Positions 1 to 9,100 of a stretch of 64,000 nucleotides of DNA are shown piece by piece. The position numbers and the translations under genes are program-made. The notes beneath the pieces are model-generated. The model saw only the letters and a list, made by a program, of their open reading frames with translations, did no database searches and was not told where the DNA came from. The DNA comes from Myxococcales bacterium (GTDB taxonomy: Bacteria > Myxococcota_A > Polyangia > Haliangiales > Haliangiaceae). The stretch's first letter is position 1; each line of letters opens with the position of its first letter. The stretch spans positions 248,001 to 312,000 of the forward strand of contig JADJUF010000038.1 in assembly GCA_016717005.1 (NCBI GenBank), in the 5' to 3' direction.

Positions 1-524
1 TGTTGCCCTGCGCCGACGGCATGTACTTCCTCCCCGTCGAGGGGGGCGAGTACCAGGCTACGCTCGAGGCACTGGTCGGCACCGAGGGGGGCTTTGATCA
101 CGCCGAGCAGGTCGTCGTCGTTCCCGACCACGCCACCTCCGTCGCCGATTTCGTCGTCGAGGTCTCGGCACCAACTGGCCGCGTCCGCGCCACCTGGGTC
201 GGTTCGTGCGCGACCACGCCCTCGGTTCGCTTCGACATCGCCGGCCACGGCTCGACGTCCGGTTCCTGCAGCGCCCACGAGGTCACCACTGCGCCTATCC
301 CCATCGGCGTTGGCACCGCTCGCCTCAACTTCATCAGTGGGGGCATCGAGCAGTTCTGGGCCGACTACGACTACGCCCTGACGACCCGGGGCCAGCTCCT
401 CTCGCTCCCCGCCGTCCAGATCTGAGGAGCAGGGGTACTGTCGCGTGGGCGGATCGTTCGAATTGGTCGCTCCATCTTGCGTTTCCGCGGCGCCTCTGCT
501 ATCAAGTAGGTATGCTGGTGGCGG
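1..524. repeat. Long direct repeat, copy A (partial)
   Basis: This segment is nearly identical to 2498-3021 at a constant offset of 2497 bases, with scattered single-base differences. It covers the last ~140 codons of a lipoprotein-type gene and about 100 noncoding bases after the stop. Identity collapses just after the shared tract ending in GGTATGCTGGTGGCGGG. The left boundary lies outside the window, so the duplication may be longer. Confidence 0.95.
3..425 (+). CDS. Hypothetical secreted/lipoprotein, C-terminal part (5' end outside window)
   Basis: The frame is open from the window edge to the TGA at 423-425. The predicted protein is almost identical to residues 35-174 of the open frame at 2398-2922, differing for example at a Ser-Val versus Ala-Ile pair. 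Features include PCADGMYFLPVEGGEY, a central beta-rich stretch and paired cysteines. It looks like a small extracytoplasmic beta-sandwich, perhaps a carboxypeptidase-regulatory-like fold, but I do not recognise the family. The start and any signal peptide lie upstream of the window. Confidence 0.7.
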   Translation: MPCADGMYFLPVEGGEYQATLEALVGTEGGFDHAEQVVVVPDHATSVADFVVEVSAPTGRVRATWVGSCATTPSVRFDIAGHGSTSGSCSAHEVTTAPIPIGVGTARLNFISGGIEQFWADYDYALTTRGQLLSLPAVQI

Positions 525-848
525 GTACGGATCGGGTGCGGCTCTTCTGGAACGGACGGGAGCGATTCGCTTGGGCGGGCAGCCGAGCCTCGTCGAGCGC
601 GTCGATGACACACGCCGTCGTTCCTCGCTCGGCGTTGAGCCCCAGTCTGATCTGCCCGGGCGCCAGCCTCGCCGACCCTCACTTGCCGCCTCGGTGCGTT
701 CGGGCGCGCCACGCCATGGGGACGTATGCGGAATGAGACGCGTTTTCGTTGTTTCAGAAGACCCACACCCATTTGCTTCACCGCAAGGGAATGTTCTGAT
801 GGCCCACTGCTGCGAAGCGCGGGGACCAACTCAACCGCGGCGACGCGC
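426..848. other. Intergenic stretch without a convincing gene
   Basis: The first ~100 bases belong to the long direct repeat. The rest (525-848) has short frames on both strands, but none has a plausible start, export signal or domain. The promoter of the following gene should lie here; I see no clear -35/-10 pair. Confidence 0.5.
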
Positions 849-1763
849 GTGGCTGCCGCCTGCGTCGCGCTGCTCGCGTGCATTGGCGGTCCCGAGCGCC
901 CCAAGCGGCTCGCGTCGGCGGGCAAGGGCGCGAAGCTGCTCGCCGCCGCCGACGGACGCGTGTTCTGGGTGCGCGGGAAAACGGTGAGCTGGTGGGACCC
1001 TACGCGCGGCGAGGCGCGTGACCTCGCGGTCGAGGGCGCCGACTGGGCTTCGCCCGCCGGCGTCGCCGCCGACGCGAGCGGGCTGTTCTTCGTGCACCAC
1101 GATCGGCTGGAGCACCTTCAGATCCCGCGCGAGGGCACCAAGGCGTTCCTCCGCACCCGCCTCGCGCCCGAGCATGCGAACGGCGTCGTGCGCGACGGCG
1201 ACTGCGCCTTCGTCCTGAACGGCGACGTCGAGTGCCGCGGTCACGGCACGATCCTCGGGTTCGCGCTCGCCGACGGCGCGACGTGCCCGACCGCCGACGT
1301 GCCCGCTAATGGCCTGCAACCGCTCGCGTTCGCGGGCGACGCGAGCCGCTTCTACTGGACCGACACCGGCTGCGGCGAGCGCGCGTCGCCGACGAGCGGC
1401 ATCTCGATGCTCGAACGGGCCAGCGGACGCGTGACGCGGCTCGTCCCCAACGAATGGGGCCCCGAGCTAGTGCTCGGCGCGCGCGGCGTCTACTGGCGCG
1501 GCAGGGCCGGCATCCGCCGCGTGTCCCCCGACGGTCCGCTCGATGTGCAGACCGAGGTCGCCGGCACCGTGCACGCGTTCTCCATCGTCGGCCGCACCAT
1601 CTACTACGCCGCCGACGACGGTATTCACTGGGTCGCCGAGACCGGCGGCCGCGACCGCCTCGTCGCCGGGACTGCCGGCGTGCGCCAGTTCGTGGTCGGC
1701 CCCCGCCACCTCTACTGGATCTCGCCGGACGATGACATCGTCCGCGCGCCCCGTCCCCACTGA
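849..1763 (+). CDS. Beta-propeller-like lipoprotein (DUF5050-like repeats)
   Basis: The protein contains repeated short strand motifs ending in tyrosine/tryptophan pairs: VFWVRGK, FYWTDTG, VYWRGRAGIRRV, IYYAADDGIHWV, LYWISPDDDIVRA. This is the pattern of YWTD/DUF5050-like propellers common in myxobacterial lipoproteins. I chose the GTG at 849 because a hydrophobic stretch with a lipobox (VALLAC) follows at once. The frame stays open upstream to an ATG at 726, but that start would put a 40-residue polar leader before the signal. Both starts have weak ribosome binding sites. The protein is probably membrane-anchored and exported; its ligand is unknown. Confidence 0.6.
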   Translation: MAAACVALLACIGGPERPKRLASAGKGAKLLAAADGRVFWVRGKTVSWWDPTRGEARDLAVEGADWASPAGVAADASGLFFVHHDRLEHLQIPREGTKAFLRTRLAPEHANGVVRDGDCAFVLNGDVECRGHGTILGFALADGATCPTADVPANGLQPLAFAGDASRFYWTDTGCGERASPTSGISMLERASGRVTRLVPNEWGPELVLGARGVYWRGRAGIRRVSPDGPLDVQTEVAGTVHAFSIVGRTIYYAADDGIHWVAETGGRDRLVAGTAGVRQFVVGPRHLYWISPDDDIVRAPRPH

Positions 1764-1800
1764 ACCATGGCTAAGCGCAAGATCCGCAAGCGCCCGGTCC

Positions 1801-1950
1801 CGCCCGCGCCACACCTTCGCCTCCCACCTCGCCATGCGCGGCGTCTCGACCAAGACCATCCAGGAGCTCCTCGGCCAACCTCAGCCAGCCCAGCCACCCG
1901 CTCACAGCCAGGGGGCCGGCGCGGGGGCGCGCGACCCCGCGAAGCGCCTG
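1801..1950 (+). pseudogene. Remnant of a tyrosine recombinase (phage/XerC-like integrase), C-terminal fragment
   Basis: The frame encodes RHTFASHLAMRGVSTKTIQE followed by LLG, which closely matches the conserved box II region of tyrosine recombinases, including the catalytic Arg and the second His. A following AH...GARDPAKRL resembles the end of the family (RYAHL...RDAVRLL). The box III histidine has become Gln (LGQ) and the nucleophilic Tyr is missing. No N-terminal domain precedes it, so this is a dead fragment. It lies between two copies of a long direct repeat, which fits a past mobile-element event. Confidence 0.8.
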
Positions 1951-2288
1951 CCAGCCAGGGGGGGGCCGGGACGGCTGCCTGCGGGCGGTTGCGCGGTCCA
2001 GGATCAACTAATTCACCCCTGAGGGGTCAATGGCGAGGACCCAGTCGACGCTCATTCGGAACATTCGTTGCCGCGAGACTGCCTCGACGGGGGGGGGTGC
2101 GCAGCCCGATCGCGGAACCTGCACAACACCTCCCTGGGGTCACCGCGACTGCCGCGCGGAACTTCGGCGACTTTCGTCACGATCGCGGCCGTGCTGGCCG
2201 CCAATCGTGGAGTGTAGTGCCAGCCGCGCGCTAGTCTTGGCGGGACCGGGATCCGCGGTCCCCGCTCCCCTACTACCAGGACATCACC
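1951..2288. other. Intergenic stretch after the integrase relic
   Basis: G-runs and no plausible gene on either strand. Near the right end AGGA, about eight bases before the ATG at 2289, is a weak ribosome binding site for the lipoprotein gene. Confidence 0.4.
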
Positions 2289-2922
2289 ATGCGTCGTCTG
2301 CTCGTGCTCGTCACGTTCCTCGCCTTCTCTGGCGCCTGCACCGACGACGCGTCTCCCCTGTCCCCCTGCTACACGCATCGAGACCTCGTGGTCCTTCATG
2401 CGCGGCACGCAGCGCCTGAGTTGCGAGGAGGCGATGTACGACGCGGTCCGCATCACCGCTGTGAACAACGCGACTGGCGCGACGTTCACCAGCGACGTGC
2501 TGCCCTGCGCCGACGGCATGTACTTCCTCCCCGTCGAGGGGGGCGAGTACCAGGCTACGCTCGAGGCACTGGTCGGTACCGAGGGGGGCTTTGATCACGC
2601 CGAGCAGGTCGTCGTCGTTCCCGACCACGCCACCTCCGTCGCCGATTTCGTCGTCGAGGTCTCCGCACCAACTGGCCGCGTCCGCGCCACCTGGGTCGGT
2701 TCGTGTGCGACCACGCCCGCGATTCGCTTCGACATCGCCGGCCACGGCTCGACGTCCGGTTCCTGCAGCGCCCACGAGGTCACCACTGCGCCTATCCCCA
2801 TCGGCGTCGGCACCGCTCGCCTCAACTTCATCAGCGGGGGCATCGAGCAGTTCTGGGCCGACTACGACTACGCCCTGACGACTCGGGGCCAGATCCTCTC
2901 GCTCCCTGCCGTCCAGATCTGA
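2289..2922 (+). pseudogene. Small lipoprotein gene, apparently frameshifted (paralogue of the gene at 3-425)
   Basis: The ATG at 2289 starts a textbook lipoprotein signal (MRRLLVLVTFLAFSGAC, lipobox SGAC, Cys17), but that frame stops making sense after ~30 codons. The body of the protein, nearly identical to the partial copy at the window start, lies in another frame. It can be followed upstream of its first ATG (2398) as RIETSWSFMRGTQRLSC. One indel between about 2350 and 2385, next to a CCCCC run, would join signal and body into a ~210-aa lipoprotein. I cannot tell a real mutation from an assembly error. If 2398 were used as the start, the product would have no export signal. Confidence 0.7.
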
Positions 2923-3021
2923 GGAGCAGGGGTACTGTCGCGAGGGCGGATCGTTCGAATTGGTCGCTCCATCTTGCGCTTCCGCGACCCCTCTGCTATC
3001 AAGTAGGTATGCTGGTGGCGG
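2498..3021. repeat. Long direct repeat, copy B
   Basis: Second copy of the segment at 1-524. It includes the 3' part of the lipoprotein gene and ~100 bases of downstream DNA, then diverges completely. The copies are 2.5 kb apart in direct orientation with an integrase relic between them. Confidence 0.95.
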
Positions 3022-3113
3022 GCGGGGACGGATCCTTGGATAACGTGGACGACAGCCGAGAGGGCTTGCGGCGGCCCGCTTGGCACGTTGGTCCCGCTTG
3101 CGCCGGAGGCATC

Positions 3114-3734
3114 ATGCTGAACCATCCTTCGACCGAACGTCATCACCTGGTTCTGATGCTGTGTGTCTTTGCGTGCGCCTGCGGTGGAACGACGCCGGCC
3201 GCGACATCACCCACGAGCCAGGTGCTCGAAGGGCGCGCGCGCACGGTCACCTTCGAGTGCTCGGGCGCGGACCCCGTGCCAAAGCAGTACCCGATGACGT
3301 GCGCCGTGGCCAGCCCGTCGGGCTACTTCTGGACGACGATCGAGCCACTGCGCGAGTTGGCGCCCGGGAAGCCGATCTACGATCCGATCGGCTGGCCGCT
3401 GAGTCCGTGCATGAGCGGCATTGCCCTTTGCGGCACGGCCTATCGAGCGCCGGAAGGCAGCCACGTGCTCGCCTGCCGCGCCGCCGACCAGCGCTTCGAC
3501 GGTCCGGTGGAGGTGGTGGCACCCGACGGATCGCTCCTCCTTCAGGGGTACTGTGTCGAGGGCGACCCGGCTGGCACGTGGTTCGATTGGAAACACGGCG
3601 AACTCGCCCGCACCTGGAGCACCTCTGCGGTTCCCGAGAAGGCGAGGGCCCACGACGGCGTCCGGTACATCGCGCCGGGTACCTACACGTACGGCAAACA
3701 CAAGCTCGTCCCCCTGACGCCGGTGAAGCCATGA
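3114..3734 (+). CDS. Small lipoprotein, first gene of the large operon
   Basis: The start is set by GGAGG five bases upstream of the ATG. The N-terminus holds a hydrophobic stretch ending in a lipobox-like FACAC (Cys23) followed by GG and a Thr/Ser-rich linker. The mature ~180 residues contain six or so cysteines (for example FECSG, MTCAV, SPCMSGIALCG, LACRA, GYCVEG), suggesting disulfides outside the cytoplasm. I do not recognise the family. The stop overlaps the next start as ATGA, so it is translationally coupled to the metallopeptidase gene and may be a surface partner of it. Confidence 0.75.
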   Translation: MLNHPSTERHHLVLMLCVFACACGGTTPAATSPTSQVLEGRARTVTFECSGADPVPKQYPMTCAVASPSGYFWTTIEPLRELAPGKPIYDPIGWPLSPCMSGIALCGTAYRAPEGSHVLACRAADQRFDGPVEVVAPDGSLLLQGYCVEGDPAGTWFDWKHGELARTWSTSAVPEKARAHDGVRYIAPGTYTYGKHKLVPLTPVKP

Positions 3735-6160
3735 TCAAGCTGCATCCGTCGACGGAACTGCACCTACTCCGCGGCATGTCGGTCACGCTCGACCTGCTCA
3801 TGAACGACATCAATACCGACGTCTGGGACCGCATCAACAATACGATCGCGCTGCCCACGAGTGTCACCCTCGCCACCGTTGTCGACCGGACCCTAACGGC
3901 CGACACCACCTCCATGGGCACGGAGCGCGACTTTCTCAAGATCCAGTTCCCTCCGGGGACGGATCGACTCGAGATTCCCGTTCAGATCTCGGTTCACGAA
4001 ACCCTCCTGCGGGTGTGGTGCTCCCACAATCGGCACGAGGTCGAGGTCGGGTCGAGTGATCGCGTCCTGGTCGTGTACGCTGAGTTCCGTGACGCTGCCG
4101 GCCACCCCGTGGTCGCCGAGGTCACCGGACGCAGGTTTCTGCACTATGACGTGTCGCCAATAGATGGGTTAACAGTCGACCCCGACGGACGCTTGGTGGT
4201 GCCACACACTGCCGGCACTTGGACGGTCACTGTCAGCGTGGATTCGGCGCTCCACATCACGCCGGCGCCCACCACCGACAGCGTCGTCATCGACGTGGTC
4301 CCCGTGCCCTCTGACCTGCAAATCTTGGTCAGGCACCACGAGGGCATCGAAGTTCGTCGCCGCGCGATACTGTTCATCGCCGAGGGCTGGACCGCGGACA
4401 TGGAGGAGATGTTCAACCTCCTCTGTCGCTCCATCGCGAAGCGCCTGACGAAGGTGCAACCGTACAACCGGCTCGTCGAGTCACTCGACATCTACTCCGC
4501 GTTTACGCCCTCGGCCGAAGAAGGGATCACGATTGGCGCTGACGTCGTGGTTAGCCCGATGCACCCCGACCACGCCTACGTGCTTATGCCCGACGAGTCG
4601 CTGCTCAGCACGGTGGTGCGTAATGCCGGGCATCCAAACGAGCCGGGCGCTCCAACTACCCTGGCGGGCCTGCAGGCCGCCAGCGGGGTCGCCACGCTCA
4701 CGCAACGCGAGTTCGACATCTGGAAGCTCATGGGCTCGGCCCGCCGCACGCGGGTGCGCGACACCGCATGGGGGCTGACGAGCACCTATCCGCATCATGG
4801 CCCCTACGCACACATGCAAGCAGTCGGGGTACAGGATCGCCTGCGCTGGCTGCAGTTCTCGGTGCTCCCGCGCGGGCCGTCCCGCATACCGTTCTTTCCC
4901 GATCACCGGCTGCCTGATCTACTCGGAACGCCTCCGCAAGACCCGACCACCGCCCATTCGGCTCGGCTTTTCGACTGGGTCGGCAAGTTGCGAACACCTG
5001 ACGGTCCTCTGAGGATGGGGACGCGCTGGGGCCCCGGGGGGGACTCGGAAGGCATGGTGGTATTCTTGACCTTGTGCGACCTGCACGGCGGTGTGTTCGT
5101 CGACGACGCAGTCCAGCCGTGCGCGATCGTGACCACCGGCCGGGAGCACGATATCGGGGTCACTCTCTCCAGCCTCCCTGGCTTTCTCGAGGTCGTTGCC
5201 GGTAGCACCAGCTCGATCCTCGATGTCGAGACGCGCCGGCGGATGGTCGATACCCTCGCCCACGAGCTAGCGCATACGCCGGTACTCGGCCACCTCCACG
5301 ACGAGTACGGCGGCCGTAAAATGCCGACGACTCTCCCGCCGTGGATCCGGTCGTACGTGGATGGCAAGCCGAATGCTCACATGCTCGACGACGTGCTGGA
5401 CGGCGCGGGGCCCGGCATCGATCCGGAGAAGCTCAAGTGGCGGTGGCCGCGGGTGCGAGCCGGCGCGAGCGTTGAGCACATGGAGGCGGACGGTGATGAC
5501 ATCCTATTCACGCTCTCCCTGTCGCATGCCCTGAGGTGGCCGAAGAGCCCCGGCGGGCGGCCGGTCTGGTTGCGCCGCGGCCCGCTGTGGCCGAAGAAGA
5601 CGTTGCGGCCGCCGGTCACCGACAACCCGCTCTTGATCGAGTTGGTCAGCTATGACCGGCAGCAGCAGCAGGTTCGCTGCAGGCCCATCGGTGCGGTGAC
5701 CACGACCGACGTCATCACGTCGTTCTGGGGCACCCCCGGCCCAGTCAGTACGCCCACCGACTTGCGGATCGTGCTTCAGCGTCTGGACGACGCGGGGCGT
5801 CCGCTCTGGCTGATCAATGACGCGGTCGCCGCGGCGCTCGCAGCCGGGCCGCTGACTGAGAGCTTGAACTGCACCGACCAACTCGCTGCCGACCGCCGCG
5901 CGAACGTCGAGAACCTGCGGACCCGGACGCCGGCGGCCTACGAGGGCGGCGCGACCTTCAACTGCCAGACGATCCGACCCGGCCTCGAGTGCAAGCTGCA
6001 CCGACGGATGGAGCCGGTGGAGCCGCTGAAGCCCATCAACAAGCGCTCGATGTGGGCGGAGCGCTTCTGTGTCGTCTGCCAGTACGTGATGACTTACGAG
6101 GTCGACGTTTCGTTGCTACCCAGGGTGGACACGCTGCTGGACGTGGTGCAGCCCCTATGA
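3731..6160 (+). CDS. M64-like (IgA-peptidase-type) zinc metallopeptidase, 809 aa
   Basis: Two landmarks match peptidase family M64. One is an ILFIAEGWTAD strand-turn (residue ~213) followed by RLVESLDIYSAFTPSAEEG. The other is the zinc site HELAH (511-515) with LGHLHDEYGG just after, where a downstream His/Asp gives the third ligand. Before the catalytic part (~110-205) lies a beta-rich, bacterial-Ig-like segment. The C-terminus has paired cysteines (ECKL; FCVVCQYV) that could form a small zinc or disulfide knot. There is no signal peptide at the coupled start (ATGA at 3731), so export would need a non-Sec route. It overlaps the next gene by ATGA. Substrate unknown. GC content looks lower than in the genes downstream. 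Confidence 0.75.
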   Translation: MIKLHPSTELHLLRGMSVTLDLLMNDINTDVWDRINNTIALPTSVTLATVVDRTLTADTTSMGTERDFLKIQFPPGTDRLEIPVQISVHETLLRVWCSHNRHEVEVGSSDRVLVVYAEFRDAAGHPVVAEVTGRRFLHYDVSPIDGLTVDPDGRLVVPHTAGTWTVTVSVDSALHITPAPTTDSVVIDVVPVPSDLQILVRHHEGIEVRRRAILFIAEGWTADMEEMFNLLCRSIAKRLTKVQPYNRLVESLDIYSAFTPSAEEGITIGADVVVSPMHPDHAYVLMPDESLLSTVVRNAGHPNEPGAPTTLAGLQAASGVATLTQREFDIWKLMGSARRTRVRDTAWGLTSTYPHHGPYAHMQAVGVQDRLRWLQFSVLPRGPSRIPFFPDHRLPDLLGTPPQDPTTAHSARLFDWVGKLRTPDGPLRMGTRWGPGGDSEGMVVFLTLCDLHGGVFVDDAVQPCAIVTTGREHDIGVTLSSLPGFLEVVAGSTSSILDVETRRRMVDTLAHELAHTPVLGHLHDEYGGRKMPTTLPPWIRSYVDGKPNAHMLDDVLDGAGPGIDPEKLKWRWPRVRAGASVEHMEADGDDILFTLSLSHALRWPKSPGGRPVWLRRGPLWPKKTLRPPVTDNPLLIELVSYDRQQQQVRCRPIGAVTTTDVITSFWGTPGPVSTPTDLRIVLQRLDDAGRPLWLINDAVAAALAAGPLTESLNCTDQLAADRRANVENLRTRTPAAYEGGATFNCQTIRPGLECKLHRRMEPVEPLKPINKRSMWAERFCVVCQYVMTYEVDVSLLPRVDTLLDVVQPL

Positions 6161-9100
6161 ACGTTGATCTCTTCCGGGCCCTCGTCGCCGATGCCGCCAC
6201 GGTCGTGGCTCGCATCGCCGCCGCGCTCCGCGATGGGGATTCGTTGAGGTCGCTGGCGCGCCGGCTGGGCTGGGACCTGGCAGGAGCGTTAGCCCCGCTG
6301 ACCGCGGTGGCGACCCAGGCGCGGGCCGCGGCCGACGTCTTCTTGGAGCTGGACGATGCCAGCGACGGGACCGACTGGCTTGCACTCGCCAGCGCGGTCA
6401 ATGATGTCCACGGCGCCATCGTCGCGCTCGACGGCGCAGATTTCGGCAGCCCACTGAACGCGGCGGGGTTCGCGACCGAATTCCCACAGCAGCTGCTGCA
6501 CTGGGCGGTGATCGAGCACCTTGACGTCGATCGGCCGCGAGTCGCCGGTACCCTTCGTGCGCTCGGCATCATCACCACCGTGGCGCGACCGGCGGCAGGG
6601 ATCCGGCCGGCCTTTGATGATACTCGCATTGTCTTGCCGGACTTCGAAGCACTGCTTCGCTCGCCGGTGGCGTGGCTGCGGGCGGTGTGGGCGTGGGGTG
6701 ATCCGAGCTTCGACGGCTGGGGCTTCCTCGATCGGCTCGCCGAGGTGCTGGAGCACGCGGAGCTCCCGGTTGGGTTCGTGCCAGTCGCTCCGTCGGCGGC
6801 CGAGGAGGCATCGTCGACGGAAGGCAAACTCCGGCCTCACCTGCTGGTGGGCTTGATTCGTGGATTCGCGCCGGCCTCGGAGGTGGAGTTGGGCCTGAGC
6901 CTTGTCGCACTCGCGGAGGCCAGCGGTCCGGTGATTGCGGTGATCCCGTACGGGGTCGGCGACCTCGGTCTGGGTGTGACGTTTTCGGGATTGCAGCTTC
7001 TGGTGCGCGGAATGGCCACCGCCGGCGAGCGCGGGCTGCTGGTCCGGCCCGACGGCGTCACGGTGGCGGATGATCCGCTAGGGCTAGACCGGGCGACCGT
7101 AGCAGGCGAGCTTAGGTTTGCGCTGTCGCGCGCTCCAGGCGAGGTTGCCCAGGTGAGCGACGGACCGGTGCAAGCATCGACCAGTGGCTGGACGCTGAGC
7201 GCAGGCGGCAAGGGCGCGGCCGGTGGCGGCAGCGAGCTGTGGATCGAGCTGGCGCTGCCAAACGTGCAACTCGGCCTGCCGACAGCGGGGAGCGGGTTTG
7301 TCGGCGCGGCCGTCGGGGGCGCGCAGGAGCGCGTGCCGGTGTCCCTGACGATGGGGTTGTCGACCAAGCGCGGGCTGTATGTCGGTCCGACAGGATTGAC
7401 CCATGACCGGGCGGTGTCGTTGCGGCTGGGGGCGCTTGAGGCACAGCGCATCTCCGTGGAGTTGGCGGGCATCGAGCGCGGTCTGGCCGCGGAGATGCGG
7501 ACCGCGCTGGCGTTGAAGCTTGGGCCCGTCGGGCTGACCGTTGAGGGGCTCGGCGTCGCATTGAGGTTGAGGTTCCCCGCGGCTGGGGGCAACCTCGGTC
7601 CCGTCGATCTGAGCGCCGCGGAGCTCGCGCCGACCGGGTTCGGGGTGTCGGTAGATAGTGCAGTGGCGCACGGCTTCGGCCAAGTGGCGCGAGTGGGAGC
7701 GACAGAGTATCGCGGCTCAATTGCGCTCGCTGTGCTCGGCGCGCAAGTGAGCGGGTTTGGGATGCTCGACGATTCGCCGGGCGCCGGTTCGTTCGTGGCA
7801 GCGATCTCGGCGGAGTTCTCGCCGATCCAGCTCGGCCTCGGCTTCACGCTCGACGGCATCGGCGGGCTGATCGCCATCCATCGCCGCGTCGACACGGACG
7901 CGCTGCGCGCGGCGCTCCGCACGCCCGCGGGCATGGGCGATATCTTCTTCCCGGCCGACCCGATCGCGCAGGCCGACCGCCTGACGACCGATCTGGCGAC
8001 CTACTTCCCGGCGGCGGAGGGCCGCTACGTGTTCGGCCCGGCGGTGAAGTTCGGGTGGGGGACGCCGACGATGGTGCGCGGCGTGCTGGCGGTGCTGCTG
8101 GAGCTGCCGGCGCCGGCGCGCGTCGTGGTGCTCGGCACGGTGTCCGCCAAGCTGCCCACGGTCGAGCACGCCATCGTCGACCTCAACGTCGACGTGGTCG
8201 GCGAGGTCGACTTCGCGCAGAAGCGCGTGGCGATCGACGCGTCGCTGCGCAACTCGACGATCGCGGGGTTCCCGATCACCGGGGACATGGCGTTCCGGAT
8301 GGCCTGGGGCAGTCCGCCGAGCTTCGCGCTGTCGATCGGCGGCTTCCACTCGCAGTTCCGGACGCCGCCGGGCTTCCCAGAGCTCCGGCGCATCCAGATC
8401 CCGCTGGGCGCGGGCGACGACCCGCGGCTCGACGCGCAGGGGTTCCTGGCGCTGACCTCGAACACGGCGCAGATCGGCGCGCAGGTCGATCTGTACGCGT
8501 CGGCGGGGCCGCTCAACATCAAGGGCGGGCTCGGGTTCGAGACGCTCTTGACGTTCTCGCCGTTCCATCTCCAGGTCGACGTGTGGGCGGGCGTCGCGTT
8601 GCGCCGCGGGACCAGCACGCTGGCGAGCGTGCACTTCGACGGTCACCTGAGCGGGCCGAAGCCGTGGCGGGTGGACGGCAAGGCGTGCCTGTCGTTGTGG
8701 TTCGTGGACCTGTGCGTGCCGATCCACGTGTCGTTCGGGGCCGCGCAGGCGGTCGAGCTGCCCCGGCGCGAGATCTGGCCGGCGCTGCACGACGCGCTGG
8801 CGACGCCGGCGGCGTGGGCGAGCACAGTGCCCCCGGGGCTGACCGCGGCCGTGACGGCGCCCCCGGTCGGTGAAGCGGCGGCGCTGCGCATCGAGCCGTG
8901 CGCGACGTTGACGGCGACGCAGAAGGTGGTGCCGCTCGATCGCCAGATCACCGCCTTCGCGCAGGGGCGGCCCGAGGGCGCAGACCGGTTCGAGGTCAGC
9001 GGGGTGCAGCTCGGCGCGACCGCGGTGCCGGCGCCGGAGCTCGCACCGGTGACCGAGTGGTTCGCGCCAGCGCAGTTCGAGGAGATGAGCGAGGCCGCCA

